Part shown: in pieces, positions 46,477 through 56,047 of the stretch
Layout: every line of letters starts with the position of its first letter
Numbering within the stretch: position 1 is the stretch's first letter
NCBI RefSeq assembly: GCF_038003525.1
Contig: NZ_JBBOPI010000001.1
Coordinates: forward strand, 2,657,001-2,721,000
From: Solibacillus sp. FSL H8-0538
GTDB lineage: Bacteria; Bacillota; Bacilli; Bacillales_A; Planococcaceae
DNA length: 64,000 nt
Direction of reading: 5' to 3'
The notes under the pieces: generated by a model
What the model saw: only the letters and a program-made list of their open reading frames with translations
Told to the model about the DNA's origin: nothing
Databases searched by the model: none
Position numbers and translations under genes: made by a program

Positions 46477-47472
46477 ATGGTTGGATTTTTCCGGAAATTA
46501 TTTTCAGTTGATACTACACCGATAGACAAAAGATACAACGAGAATGGATTCAATCTCTATGGCATACATAAAAATGGAACGAAATACAATGATGCTGGAT
46601 TTGATCTACGAGGATTTAACCAAGATGGAAAAACAATAAATAGACGATATTACGATGAAAACGGCTTTGATGCAAAAGGTATTCACCTAACAGGCAAAAA
46701 GTATATCGCAGGATACGATTGCTTCGGCTACGATTCGTTAGGCTTTAATCGCGATGGCTGGAACCGAGAAGGCTTTTATCATGATGGCTTCAATAAACAA
46801 GGCATCGATAAAGATGGATTCAATCGTGAGGGTTGGAATGAATTTAATTTTAATCGTGAGGGACTTCACAAAAACGGCACACGTTTCGATAAAAAAGGCT
46901 TTGCGGCTGATGGCTTTAATCGAGACGGAATTGACCGCAACGGATTTAATCGCGGTGGGTATAATCAAAATGGCATCGACCGCGAAGGATTTAATCAAGA
47001 TGGCTATAATAAAAAGGGCTTTGACCGCAACGGGTTTGACCGACAAGGATTCGATAAAAATGGCTTTGACATAGAAGGTTATACATCAGCCGGATTTGAT
47101 ATCGAAGGGTTTGACCGCAATGGATTTAATAAACAGGGCTTCAATCGAAAAGGCTTTGATGCACAGGGCTTTGATAAATTCGGGTTTAATCAAGATAAAT
47201 TCGATCGAGAAGGGTTTAAAGATAATGGATTTAATGCACTGGGCTTTGACCGTAATGGATTCAACAAACAAGGCTTTAACGCTCAAGGCTTTAATGCAAA
47301 AGGATTCAATCAACACGGATTTAATGTACACGGACTCAACGCGCAAGGGTTTGATAGTACAGGATTTGACAAAGATGGTTTGGACATATATGGATTTGAC
47401 CGTGATGGCTACGACCGGCAAGGTTTTAACCGACAAGGTGAGCGGAAAGTTGAAACGGCGATTGACCAATAA
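46477..47472 (+). CDS. Pentad-repeat (G-F-N/D-x-x) protein, unknown function
   Basis: 331 aa. After about 15 residues (MVGFFRKLFSVDTTP) almost the whole protein is an array of about fifty five-residue units, consensus Gly-aromatic/aliphatic-Asn/Asp-x-x (GFNRD, GFDKN, GYNQN, GIDRE). The register shifts at a few inserts (HKNGTRFDKKG, HLTGKKYIAG). No signal peptide or membrane segment. The order differs from classical pentapeptide repeats (A-D/N-L-x-x), and no RTX GGxGxD motif is present. Glycine and phenylalanine codons vary freely between units, so the protein pattern is held by selection rather than by very recent duplication. RBS AAAGGATGG. It may form a solenoid or bind cations through its many Asn/Asp, but this is a guess. 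Stands between the acc regulator and dnaE. Confidence 0.8.
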   Translation: MVGFFRKLFSVDTTPIDKRYNENGFNLYGIHKNGTKYNDAGFDLRGFNQDGKTINRRYYDENGFDAKGIHLTGKKYIAGYDCFGYDSLGFNRDGWNREGFYHDGFNKQGIDKDGFNREGWNEFNFNREGLHKNGTRFDKKGFAADGFNRDGIDRNGFNRGGYNQNGIDREGFNQDGYNKKGFDRNGFDRQGFDKNGFDIEGYTSAGFDIEGFDRNGFNKQGFNRKGFDAQGFDKFGFNQDKFDREGFKDNGFNALGFDRNGFNKQGFNAQGFNAKGFNQHGFNVHGLNAQGFDSTGFDKDGLDIYGFDRDGYDRQGFNRQGERKVETAIDQ

Positions 47473-47489
47473 ACGGTCATTCGCCTTTT
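47457..47489 (+). terminator. Terminator of the pentad-repeat gene
   Basis: GGCGATTGACC pairs with GGTCATTCGCC with one mismatch, followed by TTTTC; it overlaps the stop codon. Confidence 0.7.
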
Positions 47490-47492
47490 CAT

Positions 47493-50400
47493 TTATTGTA
47501 TAAACAATTGCTTTATTTTTAATTGAGGTTTATTGAATCGATGTTCAAGAAAGCCTTCAGCATAGACGAATTTTTCTTCTTTCAACATACCCAGTACTGC
47601 ATTATATTCTTTCGGAAACATTGTTATCGAGACTGTACCAAATTCATCCTGTAGCTGAACAAAGGCCATTAATTCACCTTTTTTCGTACGAATTTGACGA
47701 ATTTCCTCAATTACTCCGATCATTTTCACAAAAGAGTTTTCTTTCATTGCCATTAACGATTGCGTCGTTGCGTTAACAGCTGGCCAATTTATGCGCTCCC
47801 CCGTAATCGGGTGGTCGGTTAAATATAATCCGAGTACTTCTTTTTCGAATTGCAACTTCATCTTTTCGGGCATCGGCTCTGCCTGAACATGCTTCAACTT
47901 CCCAAATGCAAACATGGACGAGGAGAATAAATCTTCATCCTCACTAGGACGTACAATTTCCGCCTGCTTCACCGCTGCTTCAACCGTTGCCAGCAATGTG
48001 GCTCGGTCTCGCCCAAAGTCATCAAGCGCGCCAGCCTTAATAAGTGGTTCAATTACTTTTCTATTAAAGACACTCGCACTAAGTGATACCGCAACATCAA
48101 AAATATCCGTGAACGGCTCCGATTTTTCACCACGTACAGCAAGGAGCTTTTGCAGGAATGGCTGCGGAACACCTTTAATCGCGGATAAGCTAAAACGGAT
48201 TTTGCCATTTTCCACTTTAAAATGACGCATACTTTTTTGGATAGATGGCGGTAATATTTCCACACCTTTCACCTTTGCCTCAGCAATGATTTGTGCAAGC
48301 TTATCCGGATTTCCCGTCGCATTTGTCAGGAGTGCGGCATAAAAATTCACCGGAAAGTTCGCTTTTAAAAAGGCCATTTGATAAGAAATCAAACTATAGG
48401 CCACAGCATGGCTTTTCGGGAAACCGTAATCTGCAAAGCGCACAATTAATGCATATACTTCCTCTGCTGTTTGAGCTGGGAAACCTTGATTAACTGCACC
48501 TTTTACAAATGCTGCACGCTTCTCCTCTAGCACCTCGCGTTTTTTCTTACTGACGGCACGACGTAGTAAATCTGCCTCTCCAATCGTAAAGCCTGCCATT
48601 ACGTTCGCAATTCGCATAATTTGCTCCTGATACACAATAACCCCGTACGTTTCTCGTAAAATCGATTCTAGTATGGGATGTGGCATTACTACCGGCTCAA
48701 ACTCGTGCTTGCGGCGGGCATATACTGAGATAAAATCCATGGGACCTGGACGATACAGCGCATTCACTGCGACAATATCTAAAAAATGCGTTGGCTGGAT
48801 TTCACGTAACGCCTGGCGCATCCCATCAGACTCTAACTGAAAGATTCCAACAGTATCCCCTTCCTGTAATAAACTAAATGTGTTCGCATCAGTCAAAGGG
48901 ATTTGATTTAAATCTAGTTGTATATCGTGTGTGAACTGAATCGATCGACGAATTTGTTCTAAAATCGTTAAATTGCGCAGTCCTAAAAAGTCCATTTTCA
49001 GTAAACCTGACTGCTCCACTTCTTGCATCGGCCATTGCGTCAAATAAATACCATCATGACCATCTTCAATCGGCACAACGTCTACGAGCGGAACGGGACT
49101 TAGCACAACTCCAGCTGCATGCGTAGAAGCATTTCGGGGCAAGCCTTCTAGCTTCAATGCCGCGCCAAACCATTTTCCACGAATCGGTTCTGCTGCAATC
49201 CAAGCACGTAATTTTTCCGATTGTGCGAACGCATCTTGCAAAGTAACACCCTGTTTATTTGGAATTAACTTTGAAATCATTTCGAGTGTTTCGTTTTCAA
49301 AATTAAACATTCTGGCTACATCACGGGCAACAGCTTTTGCAGATAATGTCCCAAACGTTATAATTTGCGCGACATACTGCTTGCCGTATTTTTTCGCAAC
49401 GTACTGAATGACTTCCTGACGTCTCGTATCGAGAAAATCAATATCAATATCCGGCAACGACACACGCTGTGGATTTAAAAATCGCTCAAATAATAAATCA
49501 TATTGCAGCGGATCTACTTGCGTAATTTGAAGTGAGTAGGCAACGAGCGAGCTTGCAGATGATCCCCGTCCCGGACCAGTTAAAATACTCGCCTCCCGCG
49601 CAAATCGCATAAAATCCTCAACAATTAGAAAATAATCGGCATACCCCATTGACTTAATGACGTTTAACTCATAATGTAATCTTTCCTTATAAGCTAGCGG
49701 TAGCTCGTCCACTTGCAATCTTTGCTGAAGCCCTGTATGTGCATGTTCTAGTAAAATGCTCTCCGCTGTTTGCCCTGCTTCAAGTGGAAATTTCGGCATA
49801 TACACCGCTTTTTCATCAATCGTTACATAACAGCTTAATAATAGTTCACGTGACTGCTGTAACCACTCAGGACGATCTGCAAATCGCTGCGTCCACTCCT
49901 CCGCGGATAATACATATTGATGTGCTGTTTTATTGGATTGCAGGGATTCATTTAATTTCACGCCTGTTTCGATAGCATGAGCTACCTCATAGGCAAAATG
50001 ATCTCCCTGCTGTAAAAATAAACTCTCATGTGTCGCAATAATCGTTACACCGAGTTTATGACTAAACTGAACGGCTAGCTCTTCCTCTTGCGCCAGCTGT
50101 GCCTTGCGTGCAATACCGACGTAAGTCTTTTCTTGAAACATGGCCTTCAGTTCACGTCCATAAGCATCATTATTTTCACGTAGCCATAATGCAGATTCCT
50201 CGAGTACAGGAATCATCACCGCACACCCTTTTGCATAAGCGGCTAGCCAGCGAACGGGGATTGTTTCGTCCGGACGGATCGCAATACTACTACTAATTTT
50301 TAATAAATGCTGATAACCTTCATTATTTTTCGCATACAATACAAGCGGCAATACCGTTTCCTCGGAAAATTGCACACGTACTGTTAAGCCGATAACCGGA

Positions 50401-50576
50401 CGAATACCCGCTTGCTTCATCGCATACCAAAAAGGCAAAAGCCCGTACAATTTCGTATTGACCATTGCACATGCTTCTGCCTTTTGTTGTTGTAAAAAAG
50501 GGATGAGCTCTTCGATACGAATTGTACTTTTAAGTAAATCTGCACTCGTCCGTATTTGTGGATATACAATTGACAC
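47493..50576 (-). CDS. dnaE: DNA polymerase III alpha subunit, DnaE type
   Basis: 1027 aa. Firmicute DnaE, which extends RNA primers and works beside PolC; no exonuclease domain is present. N-terminal PHP domain, catalytic core with GPGRGSSASSLVAYSL and the aspartate motif PDIDIDFLDTRR (about 372), the palm/fingers to about 800, then an OB-fold near the C-terminus (IGVIEEIRQIRTKKGELMAFVQLQD). The start is set to GTG 50576 (SIVYPQIRTSADLL) because GGAGGG abuts the ATG at 50582 with no spacing but stands six bases before this GTG, and it fits the family N-terminus. Confidence 0.95.
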   Translation of the reverse strand: MSIVYPQIRTSADLLKSTIRIEELIPFLQQQKAEACAMVNTKLYGLLPFWYAMKQAGIRPVIGLTVRVQFSEETVLPLVLYAKNNEGYQHLLKISSSIAIRPDETIPVRWLAAYAKGCAVMIPVLEESALWLRENNDAYGRELKAMFQEKTYVGIARKAQLAQEEELAVQFSHKLGVTIIATHESLFLQQGDHFAYEVAHAIETGVKLNESLQSNKTAHQYVLSAEEWTQRFADRPEWLQQSRELLLSCYVTIDEKAVYMPKFPLEAGQTAESILLEHAHTGLQQRLQVDELPLAYKERLHYELNVIKSMGYADYFLIVEDFMRFAREASILTGPGRGSSASSLVAYSLQITQVDPLQYDLLFERFLNPQRVSLPDIDIDFLDTRRQEVIQYVAKKYGKQYVAQIITFGTLSAKAVARDVARMFNFENETLEMISKLIPNKQGVTLQDAFAQSEKLRAWIAAEPIRGKWFGAALKLEGLPRNASTHAAGVVLSPVPLVDVVPIEDGHDGIYLTQWPMQEVEQSGLLKMDFLGLRNLTILEQIRRSIQFTHDIQLDLNQIPLTDANTFSLLQEGDTVGIFQLESDGMRQALREIQPTHFLDIVAVNALYRPGPMDFISVYARRKHEFEPVVMPHPILESILRETYGVIVYQEQIMRIANVMAGFTIGEADLLRRAVSKKKREVLEEKRAAFVKGAVNQGFPAQTAEEVYALIVRFADYGFPKSHAVAYSLISYQMAFLKANFPVNFYAALLTNATGNPDKLAQIIAEAKVKGVEILPPSIQKSMRHFKVENGKIRFSLSAIKGVPQPFLQKLLAVRGEKSEPFTDIFDVAVSLSASVFNRKVIEPLIKAGALDDFGRDRATLLATVEAAVKQAEIVRPSEDEDLFSSSMFAFGKLKHVQAEPMPEKMKLQFEKEVLGLYLTDHPITGERINWPAVNATTQSLMAMKENSFVKMIGVIEEIRQIRTKKGELMAFVQLQDEFGTVSITMFPKEYNAVLGMLKEEKFVYAEGFLEHRFNKPQLKIKQLFIQ

Positions 50577-50594
50577 TGTCATCCCTCCTAAATT

Positions 50595-51539
50595 TTATTG
50601 ATAATCGCGGCAAATTTCCTTTAAATCTTCAATAACTAGGTCCGCTTCTTCCCATGAACTTGCTGAAGCACCAGAAGCTAACGGATGTCCGCCACCGTTG
50701 TATTTTTTCGCTAATTGATTAATGATTGGCCCTTTTGAACGAAGGCGTACGCGAATTGTTTCCCCCTCTTCAATAAAGATGACCCATGCGCAAATGCCTT
50801 TTACATTGCCAAGTGAACCGACAAGTAAAGACGTTTCAGAAGGCGTCACATCAAAGTCACGTAATACGTCATTCGTTACTTTAATGTAAGCAGCGCCGTT
50901 TTCATCAATAACAAAGTTTTGATATAAATAACCTTGTAAATGTAATAGCTTACGATCCATTTCATACATACCATCAAATAATTTATTACGGTCGAAATTA
51001 TATTGAATTAACTGACCAGCAGCATCAAATGTTTTCACACCCGCACTTGGGAATAGGAATCGACCTGTATCTCCCACAATTCCAGCGAATAATAAACGTG
51101 CCGCCGCGTCAGACATTTTCCAATGATGTGTTTCCTTTGCTTCTTCGTATAATTCATAAATCATTTCACTACAAGAACTTGCATCGGTATCTACCCATAA
51201 AAAATCACCATATGCATCGTCATTAGGATGATGGTCAATTTTAATAACATATGCACCCTTAGTATAGCGCTGGTCGTCAATTCGTTCCGTATTTGCCGTA
51301 TCAGTAACGATTACTAATGCATTTTCAAAAACCGCATCTTCAATTGCATCGGGATGCGCCATAAACGATAAGGAATCATCGTGCTGACCAATGGCATAAA
51401 CTTGCTTTTCAGGATAATTCGTTCGAATAAGCTCCGCTAGCCCCATTTGTGAACCGTATGCATCGGGATCTGGGCGAACATGGCGGTGCAGTATAATTTT
51501 GTCATACTGCTGAATTGTGTCGATGATTTGTCGTTTCAA
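50595..51539 (-). CDS. nrnA: Oligoribonuclease / pAp phosphatase NrnA
   Basis: 314 aa, DHH/DHHA1 family. Degrades nano-RNA of 2-5 nt and dephosphorylates pAp. N-terminal HRHVRPDPDAYGSQMGL (about 18-34), VTDTAN (about 83), DHHPNDD (about 107), and the DHHA1 glycine motif YNGGGHPLASGA (about 281). Start TTG at 51539 with AGGAGG. Lies 18 bases upstream of dnaE in direction of transcription. Confidence 0.93.
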   Translation of the reverse strand: MKRQIIDTIQQYDKIILHRHVRPDPDAYGSQMGLAELIRTNYPEKQVYAIGQHDDSLSFMAHPDAIEDAVFENALVIVTDTANTERIDDQRYTKGAYVIKIDHHPNDDAYGDFLWVDTDASSCSEMIYELYEEAKETHHWKMSDAAARLLFAGIVGDTGRFLFPSAGVKTFDAAGQLIQYNFDRNKLFDGMYEMDRKLLHLQGYLYQNFVIDENGAAYIKVTNDVLRDFDVTPSETSLLVGSLGNVKGICAWVIFIEEGETIRVRLRSKGPIINQLAKKYNGGGHPLASGASASSWEEADLVIEDLKEICRDYQ

Positions 51540-51631
51540 AAGCTATTCCTCCTGGTGTATAGTGAATTCCATTCGCAATTTCCTCTAAAAATCGTTACAA
51601 TAATATCAGCTTTGCTCTTGGGAGGTTCACT

Positions 51632-51940
51632 ATGTTATTAAATTTAATTTTTGTATCTTTTATTGTTGTATCACTTGTTTTTTATTTTTATTTCAAAACG
51701 AAGCAATTTCGTGCCACGCTACCAATTCGCAAAAAATGGTATACAGCTAAAGCTGGTGTTGCGCTAGGCGTATTTATTATCGCCTTCGGATTAAATGCAA
51801 CAATTATTTATCCAACGCTTGTTGGCTATGGTGTTGCTGCAGTATTCTTCATTTTAGGCATTGGCATGTCTGTTAATCATTTCAAACGTGCTCGCCATGA
51901 AGGGCAATATATTCAAGAAGAGTATGAACTTAATAAATAG
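51632..51940 (+). CDS. ytpI: YtpI family membrane protein
   Basis: 102 aa, three membrane segments (about 4-20, 40-60, 66-84) and a charged tail. Matches YtpI; its function is unknown. Divergent from nrnA, as in B. subtilis. RBS GGGAGG. Confidence 0.85.
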   Translation: MLLNLIFVSFIVVSLVFYFYFKTKQFRATLPIRKKWYTAKAGVALGVFIIAFGLNATIIYPTLVGYGVAAVFFILGIGMSVNHFKRARHEGQYIQEEYELNK

Positions 51941-51950
51941 TTTTATGTAA

Positions 51951-51981
51951 AAGTAATGTGCAAATGCACATTGCTTTTTTT
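51951..51981 (+). terminator. ytpI terminator
   Basis: GTAATGTGCA/TGCACATTGC stem then TTTTTTT. Confidence 0.85.
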
Positions 51982-51989
51982 AATCGCTC

Positions 51990-52034
51990 AGAAAGGACAT
52001 CTTCTAACCTCTTTTGGGAAGGGATGTGTCTTTC
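51990..52034 (+). repeat. Repeat family B, copy 8 (plus orientation)
   Basis: AGAAAGGACATC..GATGTGTCTTTCTA follows the ytpI terminator. It is in plus orientation, as ytpI is on the plus strand, so the repeat keeps its orientation relative to the upstream gene. Only the H2-like outer stem is kept, with a diverged inside. Confidence 0.65.
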
Positions 52035-52037
52035 TAA

Positions 52038-53345
52038 TTACCGTTCGAGTAGCTGGAACATCATCATTGCCTTGCCGACAAGAATGGCTCCATTAAATAC
52101 TTCAAAGTCCATTTTTACGAATTTACGACTCATGTCTAGTATACGCGGGCGGACAGTTAATACACTTTCCATTTGCACTGGTTTAATAAAGTAAATGGTC
52201 ATATTTTCTGCAACAGCATCCCCGCGTTTACGGCGCTTCAGTGCAAATGAGCCCACTTCTGAAAGTAGCGTTGTGAATGCACCGTAGGATATGGCACCAA
52301 ACTGATTCGTCATTTGCGGCGTTACCGTAAATTCAACGACCACATCTTCCTCGCCCATTACTCTCATTTCATTTTTCACGAGATCATCAATCGTCTCACC
52401 GTGATGTGGCTGACGCTGCGCAAGTTGTAGGGCTTTTAACACGTCCTGACGGCTAATCACACCTTGAAGTAGACCATCGTCATTTACAACTGGAAGTAAA
52501 TCAATCCCTTCCCAAATCATACGATGACCAGCAGAGGCAACACTTGTTTTCATCGAGGCGGCGATTGGATTTTTCGTCATCACTTTATCAATTGGCTCGT
52601 CTCCCTCTTTACCAATTACATCCTTACTTGTCACCATCCCGACAAGCTTGTTTTGGCTTGTCACAACTGGATAAGCACCATGTGTAGTCCGGAAATTTTG
52701 TTTGTGGAAATCCGCTATCGTATGATCATTACGTAGCACCGCGGTATCTTCTATCGGTACATAAATGTCTTCAATTAATAAAATATCTTTCTTAATTAGC
52801 TGGTCGTAAATGGCACGGTTGATCATCGTTGCTACTGTAAACGTATCGTAGCTTGTTGATATAATTGGCAAATCTAGTGAATCTGCTAACTTGATCGCCT
52901 CTTCCGATGTATCAAAGCCACCAGTAATTAAAACTGCCGCACCTGTTGTTAAAGCAGATTCATGTGCTCGCGTACGGTTCCCTACGATTAATAAGCAACC
53001 TGCATCTGTATAGCGCATCATGTCTTCAAGCTTCATCGCACCGATAACAAACTTCGTCAACGTTTTATGCAAGCCTGATTTTCCACCTAACACTTGGCCG
53101 TCAATAATATTTACAATCTCAGCAAACGTTAAACGTTCAATATTTTCTTTCTTCTTCTTTTCAATACGAATTGTTCCTACACGTTCAATCGAGCTAACTA
53201 AACGGCGATTTTCTGCTTCTTTAATGGCACGATAAGCTGTCCCTTCACTCACTTGCATTTCTTTTGCAATTTGTCGCACCGAAATTTTATCGCCTACAGG
53301 AAGTGATTCGATGTATTGTAGAATCTTCTCATGTTTTGTTGACAC
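52038..53345 (-). CDS. ytoI: CBS-DRTGG-hotdog regulator YtoI
   Basis: 435 aa. N-terminal winged helix (SVRQIAKEMQVSEGTAYRAIKEAENRRL), DRTGG domain (about 75-190), two CBS domains (about 195-310: KVMTKNPIAA; VISRQDVLKALQ) and a C-terminal hot-dog thioesterase-like domain (about 330-435). Architecture as B. subtilis YtoI. CBS and DRTGG domains sense adenine nucleotides in relatives; role unknown. The start appears to be GTG at 53345 with AGGTG upstream. Confidence 0.9.
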   Translation of the reverse strand: MSTKHEKILQYIESLPVGDKISVRQIAKEMQVSEGTAYRAIKEAENRRLVSSIERVGTIRIEKKKKENIERLTFAEIVNIIDGQVLGGKSGLHKTLTKFVIGAMKLEDMMRYTDAGCLLIVGNRTRAHESALTTGAAVLITGGFDTSEEAIKLADSLDLPIISTSYDTFTVATMINRAIYDQLIKKDILLIEDIYVPIEDTAVLRNDHTIADFHKQNFRTTHGAYPVVTSQNKLVGMVTSKDVIGKEGDEPIDKVMTKNPIAASMKTSVASAGHRMIWEGIDLLPVVNDDGLLQGVISRQDVLKALQLAQRQPHHGETIDDLVKNEMRVMGEEDVVVEFTVTPQMTNQFGAISYGAFTTLLSEVGSFALKRRKRGDAVAENMTIYFIKPVQMESVLTVRPRILDMSRKFVKMDFEVFNGAILVGKAMMMFQLLER

Positions 53346-53369
53346 ATTATCACCTATTTCTCATCATTC

Positions 53370-53601
53370 GTTCCTGTCAATAGTGTACCATATTTTGTGT
53401 CAGTAGTTCTAAAAATCAAATTCTTCCCAGCGAATTGGGCGTCCAGATTTTGAATTAGGCTTGGACCAGCTTAGTTAGCCGTTGTCGTATGCATGCTAAG
53501 AATTTCGACTCCTTACAAAATTTATGACATCCACCAAGAAAGCAGCTACTATTTCTGTCTGGTTGTAGCGAAACTGCTGTTCAGCTGCTTTCTTTTTTTG
53601 C
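53370..53601. other. Intergenic region with a plus-strand terminator-like hairpin
   Basis: Near 53538-53599 GAAAGCAGCT pairs with AGCTGCTTTC over a 30-base loop and is followed by TTTTTTT on the plus strand. No plus-strand gene precedes it, so it may end an unannotated small RNA, or act inefficiently for ytkL on the minus strand. I see no ORF. Confidence 0.35.
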
Positions 53602-54282
53602 TTATAGCTTCACAAACTCACCCGCCTGCAAAATCTGTACATCGCAATTTTCAACAAGCTTTTTAAAATCATTTGGATCCTGCTTAATCGGGGGGAACGT
53701 ATTGTAATGAATTGGCACAACGATTTTTGGCTTTAACAGCGACACCGCATACGCAGCATCTTCAAGCCCCATCGTAAAATTATCGCCAATTGGTAAAAAC
53801 GCCACATCAATTGTATGACGCTCCCCGATTAATTTCATATCACCAAACAATGCCGTATCTCCTGCGTGATAAATCGTTAAGCCTTCTGCCGTAAATAAAA
53901 TCCCACCCGGCATGCCCATATAAATAATTTCCTTTTGCTCTGTTATATAAGAATTGCTGTGAAATGCTTGCGTGTACTTTACCGTTCCGAAATCAAACGG
54001 ATGCGCTCCACCAATATTCATCGCATGTACGTTAATTCCTTGCCACGATAAATAATTTGAAAGTTCATGTGATCCAACAACAAGAGCGCCACTTGATTTT
54101 GCAATTTCCACTGTGTCACCTAGATGTTCATTATGCCCATGCGTTAATAAAATTACATCCGGTTTTTCTGTTTCCACTTGCAGATCAGTTAAGTCATTTC
54201 CTCGAATAAATGGATCAATTAAAATCGTTGTTTCGTTCGTCTGAATTTTAACAATCGAATGCCCATGAAAAGAAATTTGCAT
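53602..54282 (-). CDS. ytkL: UPF0173 metallo-beta-lactamase-fold hydrolase
   Basis: 226 aa. Metal-binding [10 protein letters not shown] at about 50-59 (HxHxxH variant), [18 protein letters not shown] at about 135 and IPIHYNTFP at about 193. UPF0173 protein like B. subtilis YtkL; its substrate is unknown. Start ATG has AAGGGGG. Confidence 0.92.
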   Translation of the reverse strand: MQISFHGHSIVKIQTNETTILIDPFIRGNDLTDLQVETEKPDVILLTHGHNEHLGDTVEIAKSSGALVVGSHELSNYLSWQGINVHAMNIGGAHPFDFGTVKYTQAFHSNSYITEQKEIIYMGMPGGILFTAEGLTIYHAGDTALFGDMKLIGERHTIDVAFLPIGDNFTMGLEDAAYAVSLLKPKIVVPIHYNTFPPIKQDPNDFKKLVENCDVQILQAGEFVKL

Positions 54283-54416
54283 AGAAATGCCCCCTTATGA
54301 ATATTTTCAATTAAAGTTATTCGATAAAAATGCGATTTTCCCTTTAATTTGGTATGCTAATAAGGCACATTCATTGAATCTGTCAATTATGCAAAAATTG
54401 CTAGGAGGTTTTTCAA

Positions 54417-55505
54417 ATGACAAAATTACAACAATTACAACGCTATTTAAATGAAAACAATGTAGATGCTGCATTTATTACAACACCTGATAATGTATTC
54501 TACTTTTCAGGATTTAAAAGCGATCCTCATGAACGCTTACTTGGCGTGATGGTATTTAAGGATGCAAAGCCATTTTTAATTTGCCCTCAAATGGAAGTGC
54601 CTGATGCGCTTGCGGCTGGATGGAATTTCGAAGCTGTTGGGCACCAGGATACAGAAAACGCATGGGATGTTGTTGCAAAAACGATTGCTTCTCGCAATTT
54701 AGAGATTTCTGCTATGGCAATCGAAAAATCTCATTTATCAGTAGAGCGCCTAGAAGAATTACAAGCGCGCTACCCATCGGCTACATTTACTCGTCTAGAC
54801 GATAAAATTAATGCAATGCGTGTCATTAAAGACGAAGCTGAGCTAGAAAAAATGCGTAAAGCGGCTGCACTAGCAGATTTCGCCATTGAAGTAGGTGTAA
54901 GTGAAATTGCTGAAGGCAAAACGGAAATGGAAGTTTTAAACGCGATTGAGTCTGCGATTAAAGCAAAAGGCTATGCCATGAGCTTTGATACAATGGTTTT
55001 AGCTGGTGAAAAAGCTGCGTCTCCACACGGTCACCCTGGTGATCGTAAAATTCAACGTGGAGATATGATTTTATTCGACCTTGGTGTACTTTACGAAGGG
55101 TACTGCTCAGATATTACGCGTACAGTTGCATTTGGTGAGCCAAACGAAGAACAAAAAGCAATCTATAATGCTGTTCGTAAAGCAAATGAAGATGCAATTG
55201 CAGCAGTAAAACCAGGCGTGCGCGCAATGGACTTGGATAAAATTGCCCGTGATGCAATTACAGAAGCTGGCTACGGTCAATATTTTACACACCGTTTAGG
55301 TCACGGTCTTGGTATTTCCGTGCATGAGTTCCCTTCTATTACAGGTACAAACGAAGTGGCATTAAACCCTGGTACAGTTTTCACAATTGAACCAGGTATT
55401 TATAAAACAAATATTGCTGGTGTTCGTATTGAAGATGATGTTGTGGTAACTGAAGACGGCGTTGAAGTATTAACGAAGTACACGAAGGAACTAGTCATTC
55501 TTTAA
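54417..55505 (+). CDS. Xaa-Pro peptidase (M24B)
   Basis: 362 aa. N-terminal creatinase-like domain (about 1-130) and a pita-bread catalytic domain with metal ligands in FDLGVLYEGYCSDITRT (Asp, Asp; about 221-237), HRLGHGLGISVHE (His), FTIEPGIY (Glu) and RIEDDVVV (Glu). Cleaves dipeptides or N-terminal residues before proline. Divergent from ytkL. RBS TAGGAGG. Ends in a strong terminator. Confidence 0.93.
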   Translation: MTKLQQLQRYLNENNVDAAFITTPDNVFYFSGFKSDPHERLLGVMVFKDAKPFLICPQMEVPDALAAGWNFEAVGHQDTENAWDVVAKTIASRNLEISAMAIEKSHLSVERLEELQARYPSATFTRLDDKINAMRVIKDEAELEKMRKAAALADFAIEVGVSEIAEGKTEMEVLNAIESAIKAKGYAMSFDTMVLAGEKAASPHGHPGDRKIQRGDMILFDLGVLYEGYCSDITRTVAFGEPNEEQKAIYNAVRKANEDAIAAVKPGVRAMDLDKIARDAITEAGYGQYFTHRLGHGLGISVHEFPSITGTNEVALNPGTVFTIEPGIYKTNIAGVRIEDDVVVTEDGVEVLTKYTKELVIL

Positions 55506-55658
55506 TTTTTTGACGTTGGTAAACACTGCTGTTGTATTATCAGCTAGTTACAACCGTACTACGTGCACAAACAGCATGACTTGCAGAGGACGTGCTGACT
55601 TTTGCGTTATCACATGAATGTTACACCGCAGAAGTTCTTCTTTAACCTAGCCAATTTA

Positions 55659-55702
55659 AAAAGAGTAGTTGCATGAAAATTTGCAACTACTCTTTTTATT
55701 TT
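55659..55702 (+). terminator. Terminator of the Xaa-Pro peptidase gene
   Basis: Perfect 13-bp stem AAAGAGTAGTTGC/GCAACTACTCTTT, then TTATTTTTG. The 150 bases between stop and stem hold no gene. Confidence 0.9.
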
Positions 55703-55872
55703 TGAATATAGTACATAAAATTTCATAAACTATAATAATGAACCTTTTTTTACTACTATAGAAATACTATTTCTCTACTAAATTCTTCTTTTGACTGTTT
55801 ATTTGAGTGTATATCCGTATTCTTTAAATAATTTTGGCATCCTAGTATTCCAGTTTTTTTGTAACTGTAGGC

Positions 55873-55938
55873 TTGCAAGATCGTTTTAAAGAAGTTTTAA
55901 CCTATATGGAAACAGTGATGGAAGATGTTATTAACTAA
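55873..55938 (+). pseudogene. Possible 3' tail of a lost gene
   Basis: 22 codons ending in TAA read LQDRFKEVLTYMETVMEDVIN, a helix-like amphipathic tail with no ribosome binding site. The rest of 55703-56008 holds nothing I recognise. Confidence 0.25.
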
Positions 55939-56047
55939 CTTCAACCTAATTTTTCAAACAACGTCCTGTGTACAACTGTAAGAGCTACCTTTTTGCCAAT
56001 ACAACAACAAAGGAGGATTTCCAGTTAAAAAATTACTAAGGATTTTA

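Noticed and set aside
46738-47469. Long reading frames opposite to and in another frame of the pentad-repeat gene
   Set aside because: They arise from the periodic codon pattern of the repeat; they lack ribosome binding sites and repeat the same skewed residues.
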